Assembly (NCBI GenBank): GCA_964448855.1
Contig: CAYUXI010000016.1
Location: 1 to 38,782, forward strand
Length of the DNA stretch: 38,782 bases
Direction: 5' to 3'
DNA from: QAMX01 sp964448855
Lineage (GTDB): Bacteria > Bacillota > Clostridia > Oscillospirales > QAMX01
Part shown: positions 24,920-33,281 of the stretch, piece after piece
How the letters are laid out: every line of letters begins with the position of its first letter
Position numbering within the stretch: the first letter of the stretch is position 1
Position numbers and translations under genes: made by a program
The notes under the pieces: model-generated
The model's database searches: none
Told to the model about the DNA's origin: nothing
What the model saw: the letters and a program-made list of their open reading frames with translations, nothing else

Positions 24920-26100
24920 TGCTGCGGAAAGACACCCCTCCTTCGCCGCTTGCATCGGATAGGCGCCAGAACCGCCCCTTGTGGCTTGCCGAAGTGAGCG
25001 ACTGCGGATAACTCGTAGGGCATAGGGCGCCTCCCGCCGCTATTTTCTTCCCCACACATCACGCGTTCCGCACTCCTCTCTTTTCTCTTCTCACTTCTCT
25101 TTTCCCTCCCTGCCCTCTCAGTCGGCTAACGCCGACAGCTCTCCCAAAGGGAGAGCCAAGCGGGCTGGGCGGCTGCGGGTGAGCTACCGACTGCGGGCAA
25201 CGCGCAGGGCACAGGGCTTGCTCCCTTCGTGGTTAGATAACAGAAAACATTGTAGTACTTGTTGAAACCGTTCAAAACCGGGCAGTTTTTGTACACTCGC
25301 AGCGAGCCTTTGGTTGTTGTCCGATGTCGGCCACTACGGCTCATGCGGGAACATTGGGGAATTTGTAGGGCACAAGGCTGCCCCGCCGTGGTTCCCCTCA
25401 CTCTTCACGTGTTCCGAAGGAACGCATATCACTGCGCGAAGTGCGCATCACAGCATCGAAGGCCAGCGTCGTTCGACGCTGGCCTTCGGGGTGCACCACT
25501 TTCAAAGCCTCCCTTGTGCAAGAGGGACGGAGGGATTGTTGCTCGATGGGTGGGAAGCTACGAATGCAAGTGCGCACTCAGAAACAGTCTTCTCTCCCTC
25601 AACTCCCATCGTCAGAGGGAGCTTGGGTGGCTGGGCGATGTGGACGGTGTATTCGTAGCAGTCAGCTTCTCCACACGCCTTGGCTCCCCCTCTGGGGAGC
25701 TGGCACCGTAGGTGACTGAGATGGTTGAGTAGCTGCGGGTGAAAGTGAGCACACACAAGAAGTTTTCTCTCCCTCAGACGCTTCGCGCCAGCTCCCTCGT
25801 CAGAGGGAGCTGGGGTGGTTGGGGTGATGTGGACGGCTACGGGTGAGGTGGGCGCACAGGGTACAGCAATCCTTCAGACACTCCGTGTCAGCTCCCTTTA
25901 CACAAGGGAGCCTTTGGTGGCTGTCCGATGTTCGCCTCTGCGAATGGCACAAGGCAGCCTCGTAGGTGATTCACGACCATCCGCTACGGACCAACGCGTA
26001 GGGCACAGGACAGCCTCCCGCCACGTGTCTCCCCCCACACATATCGCGTGTTCCTCACCCCTCACTCCTCACTCAAGAAAACCCAGGCATTTTTTCCGTG
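24920..26100. repeat. Island of degenerate interspersed repeats
   Basis: No gene is seen in this 1.2-kb stretch. It holds diverged copies of at least two short repeat families. Family 1 (core CTCCCTCAG...GGGAGCC, with small palindromes such as GTCGGC-TAAC-GCCGAC) is at about 25113-25175, 25591-25645, 25675-25729 (reverse orientation), 25764-25840 and 25868-25930. Family 2 (core GTAGGGCACAGGGC...CTCCCGCC) is at about 25001-25040, 25188-25225, 25342-25390 and 25983-26022. A third motif, CCCCACACAT..CGCGTTCC, is near 25050 and 26033. A perfect hairpin lies at 25457-25488. Such palindromic repeats recur between genes in Ruminococcaceae genomes. Confidence 0.8.
25457..25488. repeat. Perfect 15-bp inverted repeat
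   Basis: The two arms, 25457-25471 and 25474-25488 (CGAAGGCCAGCGTCG and its complement), are separated by only TT. No T run follows, so it is not a terminator. It lies inside the repeat island. Confidence 0.85.
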
Positions 26101-26104
26101 CGTC

Positions 26105-26133
26105 TTGACTTTTTCCCGCAACTGTTGTATCAT
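26105..26133 (+). promoter_or_regulatory. Promoter of the YgjV-like gene and cysE
   Basis: -35 TTGACT (26105-26110), 17-base spacer, -10 TATCAT (26128-26133). Confidence 0.75.
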
Positions 26134-26198
26134 TATCATAATTGTCGTTGTTCACTGCGCTGCATCGGCCATGAAAAACATAGCGAGGGTTTCAAAGC

Positions 26199-26723
26199 AT
26201 GAAAATTCAAATCATTGCACAGGTGATCGGTCTGCTTGCGCTCTGCGTGACGATCATCTGTTATCAGTTCAATTCCCCCAAAAAGATTCTGATCGCCCAG
26301 CTCATCGCCTCCGTTCTGTTCGCGACCAACCTCGCGCTGCTCGGCGGTATGTCCGGTGCGCTGCTGAACATCCACGGCATCTGTCGTGCGCTGACCTTTT
26401 CCCAGATTCACCGGTTCCGTTGGGCGCACGCGACAACGTTCTGGGTGGTTTTCTACTGCGTCGCAGCCGCCGTCTGCGTCGCCTTCACGTATCAATCCCC
26501 GGTGGATTTGCTTCCGCTGGCCGGGCAGATCTGTACCACGATCGCCCTGTCCATGACCAACGCCCGTCTGATTCGTCTCTTTACGCTGCCGTCTCCGCCC
26601 TGCTGGCTGACCTACCACCTCTTCAGCGGGAATATCAGCGGCATTTTGAACGAAATCTTCGTCATCACCTCCATTGTGATCGGTATGATCCGGCTGGATC
26701 GGAAGCCGAACGCAGACAATTGA
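26199..26723 (+). CDS. YgjV-family inner membrane protein
   Basis: A 174-residue integral membrane protein with about five hydrophobic helices and short loops. The start (IIAQVIGLLALCVTIICYQF) and the stretches SPKKILIAQLIASVLFATN and FSGNISGILNEIFVI match the Imp-YgjV family as I know it. The biochemical role is unknown. A GAGGG site lies about 10 bases before the ATG. It is followed 59 bases later by cysE on the same transcript. Confidence 0.8.
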   Translation: MKIQIIAQVIGLLALCVTIICYQFNSPKKILIAQLIASVLFATNLALLGGMSGALLNIHGICRALTFSQIHRFRWAHATTFWVVFYCVAAAVCVAFTYQSPVDLLPLAGQICTTIALSMTNARLIRLFTLPSPPCWLTYHLFSGNISGILNEIFVITSIVIGMIRLDRKPNADN

Positions 26724-26782
26724 CGCTTTTCGCCCGCAGCCGGTTCTGGCTGCGGCCACCCTTTTTCAGAAAGGATGAGATC

Positions 26783-27466
26783 ATGTTCAAACAGTTAAAA
26801 GCGGACATTGCGCAGATTCGCGCCGTGGACCCCGCAGCGCGCAACTCCGCCGAAATCTTTCTGCTCTATTCCGGCCTGCACGCCGTCCGCAGCCATCGCT
26901 GGGCGCACTGGCTGTATCAGCATCATCTGCCGTTTTGCGCCCGTGCTGTGTCTCAGCTCACGAAATTCACCACCGGCATCGAGATTCACCCCGGCGCGCA
27001 GCTCGGTTCCGGCGTCTTTATCGACCACGGCTCCGGCGTTGTGATCGGCGAAACGGCCGTCGTCGGCGACCACTGCGTGATTTATCAGGGGGCCACGCTC
27101 GGCGGCACCGGCAAGGAAACCGGCAAGCGCCATCCAACGCTCGGTAAGAATGTCATGGTCGGCTGCGGCGCCCGTGTGCTCGGCCCCATCACCATCGGCG
27201 ACAACGTCAAAATCGCCGCCAACGCGGTCGTTCTGTCCGATTTGCCCGCAAACTCCACCGCCGTCGGTGTTCCCGCCCGCATCGTCAAGCGGGACGGCGT
27301 CCGTGTCCGGGACGATATGGTCGATCAGATTCACATCCCCGACCCCGTCTCGCAGGAGCTGTGCCGCCTGCGGCTGAAAGTCGCGGAGCTTGAAAGCCGC
27401 CTGAATGCACAGGAGGCCGCCCGCGCACCCGCTCCGCCGTCCACCTCGTCCGGCAACCCGTCCTGA
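26783..27466 (+). CDS. cysE: Serine O-acetyltransferase
   Basis: Transfers acetyl from acetyl-CoA to L-serine, the first step of cysteine synthesis. The 227 residues show the left-handed beta-helix hexapeptide repeats and conserved active-site segments GVFIDHGSGVVIGETA (Asp81, His82) and GKRHPTLG (His117). The C-terminal tail is proline- and serine-rich. The chosen ATG at 26783 follows an AAAGGATGA ribosome site; the much longer open frame upstream overlaps the YgjV-like gene in another frame. No cysK lies next to it. It ends at a strong bidirectional terminator. Confidence 0.94.
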   Translation: MFKQLKADIAQIRAVDPAARNSAEIFLLYSGLHAVRSHRWAHWLYQHHLPFCARAVSQLTKFTTGIEIHPGAQLGSGVFIDHGSGVVIGETAVVGDHCVIYQGATLGGTGKETGKRHPTLGKNVMVGCGARVLGPITIGDNVKIAANAVVLSDLPANSTAVGVPARIVKRDGVRVRDDMVDQIHIPDPVSQELCRLRLKVAELESRLNAQEAARAPAPPSTSSGNPS

Positions 27467-27493
27467 ACCCGCGCACCCGGCTGTTTCTAATGA

Positions 27494-27540
27494 AAAACCT
27501 CCTGCTACAGAACCTGGTTCTGTAGCAGGAGGTTTTGTTG
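27494..27540. terminator. Bidirectional terminator after cysE
   Basis: A 20-bp stem (27494-27513 with 27517-27536, core CCTCCTGCTACAG) has T runs on both strands. It can end cysE transcription from the left and the glycyl-radical cassette from the right. The 218 bases from 27541 to 27758 hold no gene I can support. Confidence 0.92.
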
Positions 27541-27758
27541 CGTTCGATATTTTTCAGGTGAATGCGAATTGGTTTTCAAAAAACCGGGCAACCGTCAACA
27601 CTTCGAATCATCCCGCAAACAACACTGCCTGCCGTGACGTGAATTCGCCTTTCGATCGCCCATCTTGCAGTTGGCTGATCAGCCTTCAGGATACCGAACC
27701 GGCGAACGTCAGGACGGGTATTCGCCGCTGCGGAACATCCAGCCGGTTGAAGCTTCCG

Positions 27759-28562
27759 TTATCGGAAAACCAAAGACAATGTTTCCAGCGCTGCCTGATC
27801 GGGAGCTTCAAAGCTGTGCTGCTGCATACCCAGGGCTTCATATTTGTGTGCGCCAAGATTATGGTATGGCAAGAGCTCGATTTTCCGCGGTTGATACGGT
27901 TTCAAAAAGCTTTTGATTTCCCGCATTTCTTCGGTCGAATCATTGATTCCACTGATAACCGGTATTCGAATCCACACTTTTGCGTCGGCTGTGAAGAGTT
28001 TTTGCAGATTGTTGAGGATCCGTTTGTTGTCAGCGCCGGTATATTGTATGTGTTTTTCGCGGTCAAAAAGCTTGACATCGTAAAGAAACAAATCGGTATA
28101 TGGCAAAACGAGCTTGAAAGATTCCCAAGGCACATTTCCCGCGGTGTCAACCGCGGTATGGATGCCGCTTTCCTTGCATTTCTTCAGGATTTCGCAGAGA
28201 AAATCGATTTGCAGCATACATTCCCCGCCCGAAAAAGTGACGCCGCCGTTTGAGTGATCATAAAAGGCTTTGTCTTTTACAACCTCTTTCAAAACCTCAT
28301 CGGAGGTATATTCTCTTCCGCATATTTCTTTCGCGTCATGAAAGCATATAAAATCCGTGTCCTTTTCGGTGACATTGGCACACCGTCCGCATTTTGTGCA
28401 TCGAGCCTGGTAAAACAGCATCTGTGGTTTCGCCGATTGGCTTTCCGGATTATGGCACCAGGCACACTGTAAGTTGCAGCCTTTGAAAAATACCGTTGTT
28501 CGTATGCCTGGCCCGTCCACGAAGGAGCTTCGTTGGCTGTCGAAAATCACTGCTTTTTTCAT
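27759..28562 (-). CDS. Glycyl-radical enzyme activating protein (radical SAM)
   Basis: Radical-SAM activase that abstracts hydrogen from the glycine of its partner enzyme. From the ATG at 28562 (MKKAVIFD) it has 267 residues. The CxxxCxxC motif is GCNLQCAWC (Cys29, 33, 36), and the start has GPGIRTTVFFKGC typical of PflA-type activases. An insert with Cys55, 58, 61 and Cys73, 81 suggests one auxiliary iron-sulfur cluster. Its ATG overlaps the stop of the M20 peptidase by 4 bases (ATGA). It is the last gene of the cassette and almost certainly activates the enzyme at 30132-32252. Confidence 0.93.
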   Translation of the reverse strand: MKKAVIFDSQRSSFVDGPGIRTTVFFKGCNLQCAWCHNPESQSAKPQMLFYQARCTKCGRCANVTEKDTDFICFHDAKEICGREYTSDEVLKEVVKDKAFYDHSNGGVTFSGGECMLQIDFLCEILKKCKESGIHTAVDTAGNVPWESFKLVLPYTDLFLYDVKLFDREKHIQYTGADNKRILNNLQKLFTADAKVWIRIPVISGINDSTEEMREIKSFLKPYQPRKIELLPYHNLGAHKYEALGMQQHSFEAPDQAALETLSLVFR

Positions 28563-29899
28563 AATGCCTCGATACGATCGCACTTGATGATCATTTGAAG
28601 TGTTAGTTCCAAAGCTTGCAAGAAGCCAGAAATACTGATACATTCGTCACTTTGATGGGCTCCACCGTGACCCGGAGGCGTGTTTGAAGGTGCGCCCCAT
28701 TCCAAGGTGGTACCGATCTCAGCGGCGCACGGGAGCTTCCGGGCATAGGTTCCGCCCGCATTGATAAAAGCTGACGGGTGCTTGTCGCCTGTAAAATCGC
28801 TGTACGCTTCCAGGCAGGCGACAATATAGGGATTGTTTTCAGGAATCAGATAACCTGTCTTTTCTTCTTCAAATACCACGCTGCAGTTGTGCGCTTCGAA
28901 AAATGCTGCCATCTTGTTTTTGATCTGTTCGGTATTCGCTGAAAGGCCAAAGCGCATATCCAGGCCGAATGTCAGTTTTCCGTTTTCGGTCTTTATGATA
29001 CCGTTTGTGCAGGTAAGCTTGCCGCACTCATCGCAGTGCTCAATGCCGTAAATTTCGCCGTTCTGTTTTTCCAAAACGGTTGCCAGGAAGAGCATTTGCT
29101 CTCTGTCTGATTCGCAAAGATCCTCTCGCAGCGACAATCGTTGAGCAAGCTTGTATCCGGCGTTTTCCGAGCCCTCTGGGAGTGCGGCATGGCGTGAAAT
29201 CCCCGTTTCAGTCCATGTCGCACCCTTCACTTGAGCCGAAGCCTTGCCGAGAATGATATTCATCGAATGGCCACCGTGGAAATCCTCTATATCCCTGAGT
29301 GGTGTATTCATCGTCACCCAAAGGTTCATTCCGCTTTTATCGCCTCGGTAAAGAGGAAATGCCGTATCGCAGACCAGCGAAAAATCGGGCGCTTTCCAAT
29401 CCCTCACGTATTTTTCAAGATCTGCCATGCCCGTTTCTTCATTTGAGCCTGTGAACATGACAAGTCTGGAAGCAAACGGAATCTTCAGCTCTTTCAGAAT
29501 TTTGGCACAATAGAGTGAAATCACCACTGCAGATTTATCGTCGAGCACACCCCGGCCTATGAGATATCCGTCCTGTTCAATTGGCTGAAACGGAGTGGTG
29601 TATATCCAATCGTCGCTCACATCCACAACATCCATATGCGCAAACAGGCCGAGTGTTTTTTCACCGGCTCCGAAGAAAGAAAGCAGATATCCGTCCTCTT
29701 TGTGAAGCTCCGTTTCCAGGCCGTTTTGCACATACAATGCTTCCACCTCCTCCAAAGCCTTTGCACAGGTCTGACCAAACGGTGCATCCAGCTCCGCCAC
29801 GCCTTTTACAGACGGAATTTTCACAAGCGCCTTGAATGTGTGGATGATTTCAGCTTGGTGTTCAACTACATAGTGATGGATTTTCTCCGAATATTCCAT
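28559..29899 (-). CDS. M20-family dipeptidase or amidohydrolase
   Basis: Zinc-dependent exo-/dipeptidase-like hydrolase (PepV/carnosinase/succinyl-diaminopimelate desuccinylase clan), 446 residues, cytosolic. Zinc ligands and catalytic residues are visible: HMD (His88, Asp90), GRGVLDDK (Asp120), NEETG (Glu154, Glu155), Asp178 and a C-terminal GHGGAHQSDE. A lid/dimerisation domain occupies the middle. The AAGGAAGG site precedes the ATG. It lies between the glycyl-radical enzyme and its activase, so it probably delivers or removes a substrate for that pathway, for example by splitting a dipeptide or N-acyl compound. That role is inference. Confidence 0.9.
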   Translation of the reverse strand: MEYSEKIHHYVVEHQAEIIHTFKALVKIPSVKGVAELDAPFGQTCAKALEEVEALYVQNGLETELHKEDGYLLSFFGAGEKTLGLFAHMDVVDVSDDWIYTTPFQPIEQDGYLIGRGVLDDKSAVVISLYCAKILKELKIPFASRLVMFTGSNEETGMADLEKYVRDWKAPDFSLVCDTAFPLYRGDKSGMNLWVTMNTPLRDIEDFHGGHSMNIILGKASAQVKGATWTETGISRHAALPEGSENAGYKLAQRLSLREDLCESDREQMLFLATVLEKQNGEIYGIEHCDECGKLTCTNGIIKTENGKLTFGLDMRFGLSANTEQIKNKMAAFFEAHNCSVVFEEEKTGYLIPENNPYIVACLEAYSDFTGDKHPSAFINAGGTYARKLPCAAEIGTTLEWGAPSNTPPGHGGAHQSDECISISGFLQALELTLQMIIKCDRIEAL

Positions 29900-29932
29900 A
29901 ACCAGCCTTCCTTTCTTGGCCGTTCAACCTTT

Positions 29933-30131
29933 TCACTCCGTATTGGATGGACGACCGTTTGATTGAATCCATGCAAACAGATCAGACCATCTCGGTTCTC
30001 TGATTTGCGGCTGATCGCAAAAGCCTTGACAAAACGAATCGTCACGGGATACCAGCAGTCTGTCTGAGCCGCCCGCATCACAGCGTGCATATATGTTCGG
30101 GGATTTTCTTTTTTTCGCAGCGATTTTGATC
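29933..30131 (-). other. Gap of about 230 bases with a possible small open frame
   Basis: Between the glycyl-radical enzyme and the peptidase, two minus-strand frames are open. One ends at 29933 with a CDAGGSDRLL...WSDLFAWIQ composition. The other runs into the peptidase start. Neither has a good ribosome site. They may be a small protein or remains of one; I cannot decide. Confidence 0.25.
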
Positions 30132-32252
30132 TCAACCGTTATGTGGTGTCCTTTCAATGATGTCGTCCTGGACACTGTCTTGCAGCTTGACGAAATAATC
30201 GGAAAAACCGGTCACACGCACGCGCAGATTTTTATGTGTTTCGGGATCCTTCCTTGCGGCCAGCAGCTCTTCCCTTGAAACGTAAGTCAGCTGAAAATGA
30301 ATGCCTCCGTTTCTGAAATACGTTTCAAACAGATCCACCGTTTTTTCAAAGGAATCCTCGTTTTGTATCAGCTGTTCGTCCAGTGAGATATTTGTAACGG
30401 TACTGCCGCAGGAAATTCCGTAGGGGTCTGCCTTGGCAATCGAATTCAGCAGGGCGGTTAAGCCCTCGCGGTCCTTCCCCTCGCTTTGTCCGATGCCGAA
30501 TTTGATCAAATCGCCGTCATACCGGCCGTCGGGCGTAGCTTTTGTTTTCTGTCCGAACCATTTGTGATGCTCGTTATAGCCCAAAAGATCGCCGATCAGC
30601 CACTGATATCCGAATACGTTTTTCTTGCCCTTCAGATGCTCATAAAAGCTACTGTAAAGCTTTTGTGCAACAAGATTTGACGTGTCATCGTCATTTCCGA
30701 AGAATTTGCCCGTTTTCAGAATCATGCTTCTGAGTTCATCATAGCCGTTCCAGTTGGCTTGTACGGCGCGGATCAGCTCGGTCATTGTGACGGTTTTTGC
30801 ATCAAACACGAACTGCTTGACAACAATCAGCGAATCGATCACGTTCGTGATTCCTAAAAGCATCGGGGATGCAATCACAACATCGCCGCCGCCTTGGGTT
30901 AAGCTTTTGGCATTTTCGATACAGTCATTGAAAATCAAGCATGTTACATAATTCGTATCTTGTGCACGTGCCAGATTGTATTGATCGTCATATTCGTAAA
31001 TTTGATCCATATCGGCAAACAGTTCTTTTTCGAAGATCCCGTAAAACTCATCAAAGCTTTTGGCGTTGGCTATAACGTCGGATTTTTGATGAAAGAGTGT
31101 TTCCACACAGCGCAAAAGATTCCCCTTTGAGTTACTGCCTGTGATTGCCCCTAAAAACGCGGGCTCATTGCAGCCAACCATTGTATATTGAACGGCACGT
31201 TCAAACGGGAACCCGCAAATTTCGGTATAGCATTTGATACGCTTTTCGTCATTGGTGAACGCAAAACGCTTGAATTTGTCCTTGCGTTCACAGTCCATGA
31301 CGTATCGGAGCACTTTTCGAGGTGTTTTTTTCGTCCATCTCAAGGTGATCTCGGGGCAATAAATCGGAAGCTCCAGCAAACTTTCCACGATCAGTTCCGA
31401 AACGTCGTTGAATCCGTCCTCGCCGTTCGGCAAATACCCGCCTATACAAAAATGCGATTCACCACCCCGTGTAAAATTTCCCGTGAGCGGTGATTTTGCC
31501 TGAAGCATCAAAAATAATTCCTGCAAATATTCCTTTGCTTCCTCTCTTGTGATGGCTCCCGATTGGATATCCTTTTCATAGAAAGGCGTCAAATAGCGGT
31601 CCAGTGTTCCGACGCTGTCAGGATCCAGACTGAAGCTGACATAAATCGACAGGACCGCCTCATAAAAATTGTTCGGCCTGTTTTTCGGCACATGGAGAAG
31701 TGCTGCCGATAAACGCTGCAAATTCGATCTATACTCCGCTTCTTCGACTGTTTCGGCAAATTTCAAAACATCTTCCGCGCACTTTTCCGACCAGGCAATC
31801 ATGGCATTTGCAATGTTCTTCAAACCGTTTAAGAATGCAATTTCCTCAGCCTTTTGATGCATCGCAGCGGAATTTTCAATTTCATCAAGCAGCCCGGAAA
31901 AGCCACCGTTGAGCACCCGACCGTAATCGCCGGTTGCGTGCTGCCACTCCATGGTGGAAAGATTGTCAATCGGCTTCAGATAAAAGAGGTTCATCGCCTC
32001 AGCGGTTGCCCGATGTCCGCTTCTGACAAAGGCATCACCGACAACACTGCCGTCAAATCTGAAAAAGCCCGTGAGCTTTGAGTATTGCGTGATTTTGGGC
32101 TTTTGATTCACGATATATTCGCAGATTCGTTTGACCTGCATTTCACTTTCCGCCAACAGAAAATCCTCGCGGTCAAATTCTGTCTGCATGGAATCCACAT
32201 ACATTTGCCCGGCTAAGGTCAGCTCAGTCAGTTTTTTGATTCTTTCGGTCAT
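30132..32252 (-). CDS. Glycyl-radical enzyme of unassigned substrate
   Basis: Member of the pyruvate formate-lyase/diol dehydratase superfamily, 706 residues from the ATG at 32252 (GAGGAGG site 9 bases upstream; an ATG 2 codons earlier is only 3 bases from the site). The glycyl loop RVTGFSDYFVKLQ near the C-terminus has Gly682 as the radical residue. The active-site cysteine is in GCNEP (Cys361, with Glu363). Pyruvate formate-lyase has two adjacent Cys instead; eliminases such as glycerol dehydratase and choline lyase have GCVEP, so this protein belongs with the C-x-E eliminase type but with Asn in the middle. It is shorter than most characterised members. It is the first gene of a cassette with a dipeptidase and a dedicated activase. 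Confidence 0.9.
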   Translation of the reverse strand: MTERIKKLTELTLAGQMYVDSMQTEFDREDFLLAESEMQVKRICEYIVNQKPKITQYSKLTGFFRFDGSVVGDAFVRSGHRATAEAMNLFYLKPIDNLSTMEWQHATGDYGRVLNGGFSGLLDEIENSAAMHQKAEEIAFLNGLKNIANAMIAWSEKCAEDVLKFAETVEEAEYRSNLQRLSAALLHVPKNRPNNFYEAVLSIYVSFSLDPDSVGTLDRYLTPFYEKDIQSGAITREEAKEYLQELFLMLQAKSPLTGNFTRGGESHFCIGGYLPNGEDGFNDVSELIVESLLELPIYCPEITLRWTKKTPRKVLRYVMDCERKDKFKRFAFTNDEKRIKCYTEICGFPFERAVQYTMVGCNEPAFLGAITGSNSKGNLLRCVETLFHQKSDVIANAKSFDEFYGIFEKELFADMDQIYEYDDQYNLARAQDTNYVTCLIFNDCIENAKSLTQGGGDVVIASPMLLGITNVIDSLIVVKQFVFDAKTVTMTELIRAVQANWNGYDELRSMILKTGKFFGNDDDTSNLVAQKLYSSFYEHLKGKKNVFGYQWLIGDLLGYNEHHKWFGQKTKATPDGRYDGDLIKFGIGQSEGKDREGLTALLNSIAKADPYGISCGSTVTNISLDEQLIQNEDSFEKTVDLFETYFRNGGIHFQLTYVSREELLAARKDPETHKNLRVRVTGFSDYFVKLQDSVQDDIIERTPHNG

Positions 32253-32554
32253 GTTCATTGTCCTCCTCGTTTTTTGTCCCTTTTCGATCGCATATCGCAG
32301 CCTTCTTGATTTTGATCTGATCGCTTTCCGAATCCGGGACAACTATGAGACGATCGTGCTGTCGCTGGATCCGGGACTGGATGCTTCCTGCGACGGAATC
32401 CAGTCGGAGAACCCGATCAATTGGCTTCTGAGCAAGGAAGCGCACCCGCCGTCCGAGTCAGGCAGCGCACCCTTGGCCCGGAAGCGTTCGTGATCGAAAC
32501 ACGGATGTTTGAGATGACCCATGACAGTGCGCACCCGTCAAGGGGCCAGTTTGA
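32253..32554. other. Intergenic stretch, no supported gene
   Basis: This stretch holds the ribosome site of the glycyl-radical enzyme, and must contain its promoter if the cassette is transcribed from here, but I find no convincing -35/-10 pair. GC content rises again to the host level at about 32340, which marks the edge of the low-GC cassette. Short open frames on both strands (32343-32534 minus; a plus frame ending near 32493) look plausible as sequence but lack ribosome sites. They could be remains of a gene cut by the insertion. Confidence 0.4.
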
Positions 32555-33178
32555 TCAGAGCCAATCCGAGCGGTTGGCGCAGCGGAGGGTGCTGCTTCCA
32601 TCCGCGTGGCAGTCCACGATGGTGATGGAGATATTTTGGAGCGAGAAGCTGAACGGCTTCGGCAGTCCCAGCGCCGCTGGAATCAGGTGCTCGAGCATTC
32701 CGTGATGGCTGAAGACGGCAACGCGGCCGCCGTCCGGGAAGCGGCGTTTCAGGTAAGCGACCACGTTCCTTGCACGCAGATCATTTTCCTCGGACGTCTG
32801 GCAGGCAAACGAATGCGTTTCCGTCCCTTCGAGCGGTTCGCACATCCGGACATGGTCGTAGTGGCGCGCCAGATAGTCGGCGGTGCAGCCGTAATAGCCG
32901 GGCGTGCAGCCGCACTCGATCAGCTCCGGGCAGATTTCGATCAGCGGATGATCCTCCTGCACCTGGCAGACACCGGCTGCCGTTTTGAACGCACGGAGCA
33001 GCGAGCTTGAAAAAAACGCGTCAAAGTGGACAGACCGGAGCTTTTCGCCCAGCGCCATGCACTGCATCTCCCCGATTGGCGTCAGGTTTCCGTCGCAGTT
33101 GTCGCGGTCGCCGATGTCCTGGTAATTCGTCTCCGCATGGCGAATCATCACAATTTCCAGAGTCGTTTGTTCTTTCAT
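32555..33178 (-). CDS. Histidine phosphatase family protein
   Basis: Phosphoglycerate-mutase-like (histidine phosphatase) enzyme, 207 residues. The catalytic motif is MIRHAET (Arg13, His14 from the chosen start), and the second histidine lies in SHHGMLEH. Conserved arginine and glutamate segments include SSLLRAFKTA. The substrate is not evident; it could be a sugar phosphate or a cofactor intermediate. I chose the ATG at 33178 because the AAAGGA site lies 8 bases before it; an ATG two codons earlier is almost on top of the site. It follows the transglutaminase-like gene by about 100 bases on the same strand. Confidence 0.88.
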   Translation of the reverse strand: MKEQTTLEIVMIRHAETNYQDIGDRDNCDGNLTPIGEMQCMALGEKLRSVHFDAFFSSSLLRAFKTAAGVCQVQEDHPLIEICPELIECGCTPGYYGCTADYLARHYDHVRMCEPLEGTETHSFACQTSEENDLRARNVVAYLKRRFPDGGRVAVFSHHGMLEHLIPAALGLPKPFSFSLQNISITIVDCHADGSSTLRCANRSDWL

Positions 33179-33281
33179 TTTCATGTTCCTTTCTCGTTCT
33201 ATTCTCGTTCGATGGATTCACAGATTCATCCTGCATCGTTCAGGTTGCAATTTTTATCCGAGTCCGATCCTGCTCCGGTCT

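Noticed and set aside
23004..25055. Minus-strand open frame with GADSP-type hexapeptide repeats
   Set aside because: The repeat is the translated 18-bp minisatellite and the rest is antisense to the second ABC exporter, so it is not a repeat protein.
26048..26782. Long N-terminal extension of serine acetyltransferase
   Set aside because: The extension overlaps the YgjV-like gene in another frame; a ribosome site directly precedes the ATG at 26783, where the family sequence starts.
27405..28253. Plus-strand open frame across the end of cysE and the activase gene
   Set aside because: It runs through the cysE terminator and antisense to the radical-SAM activase, and has no ribosome site.
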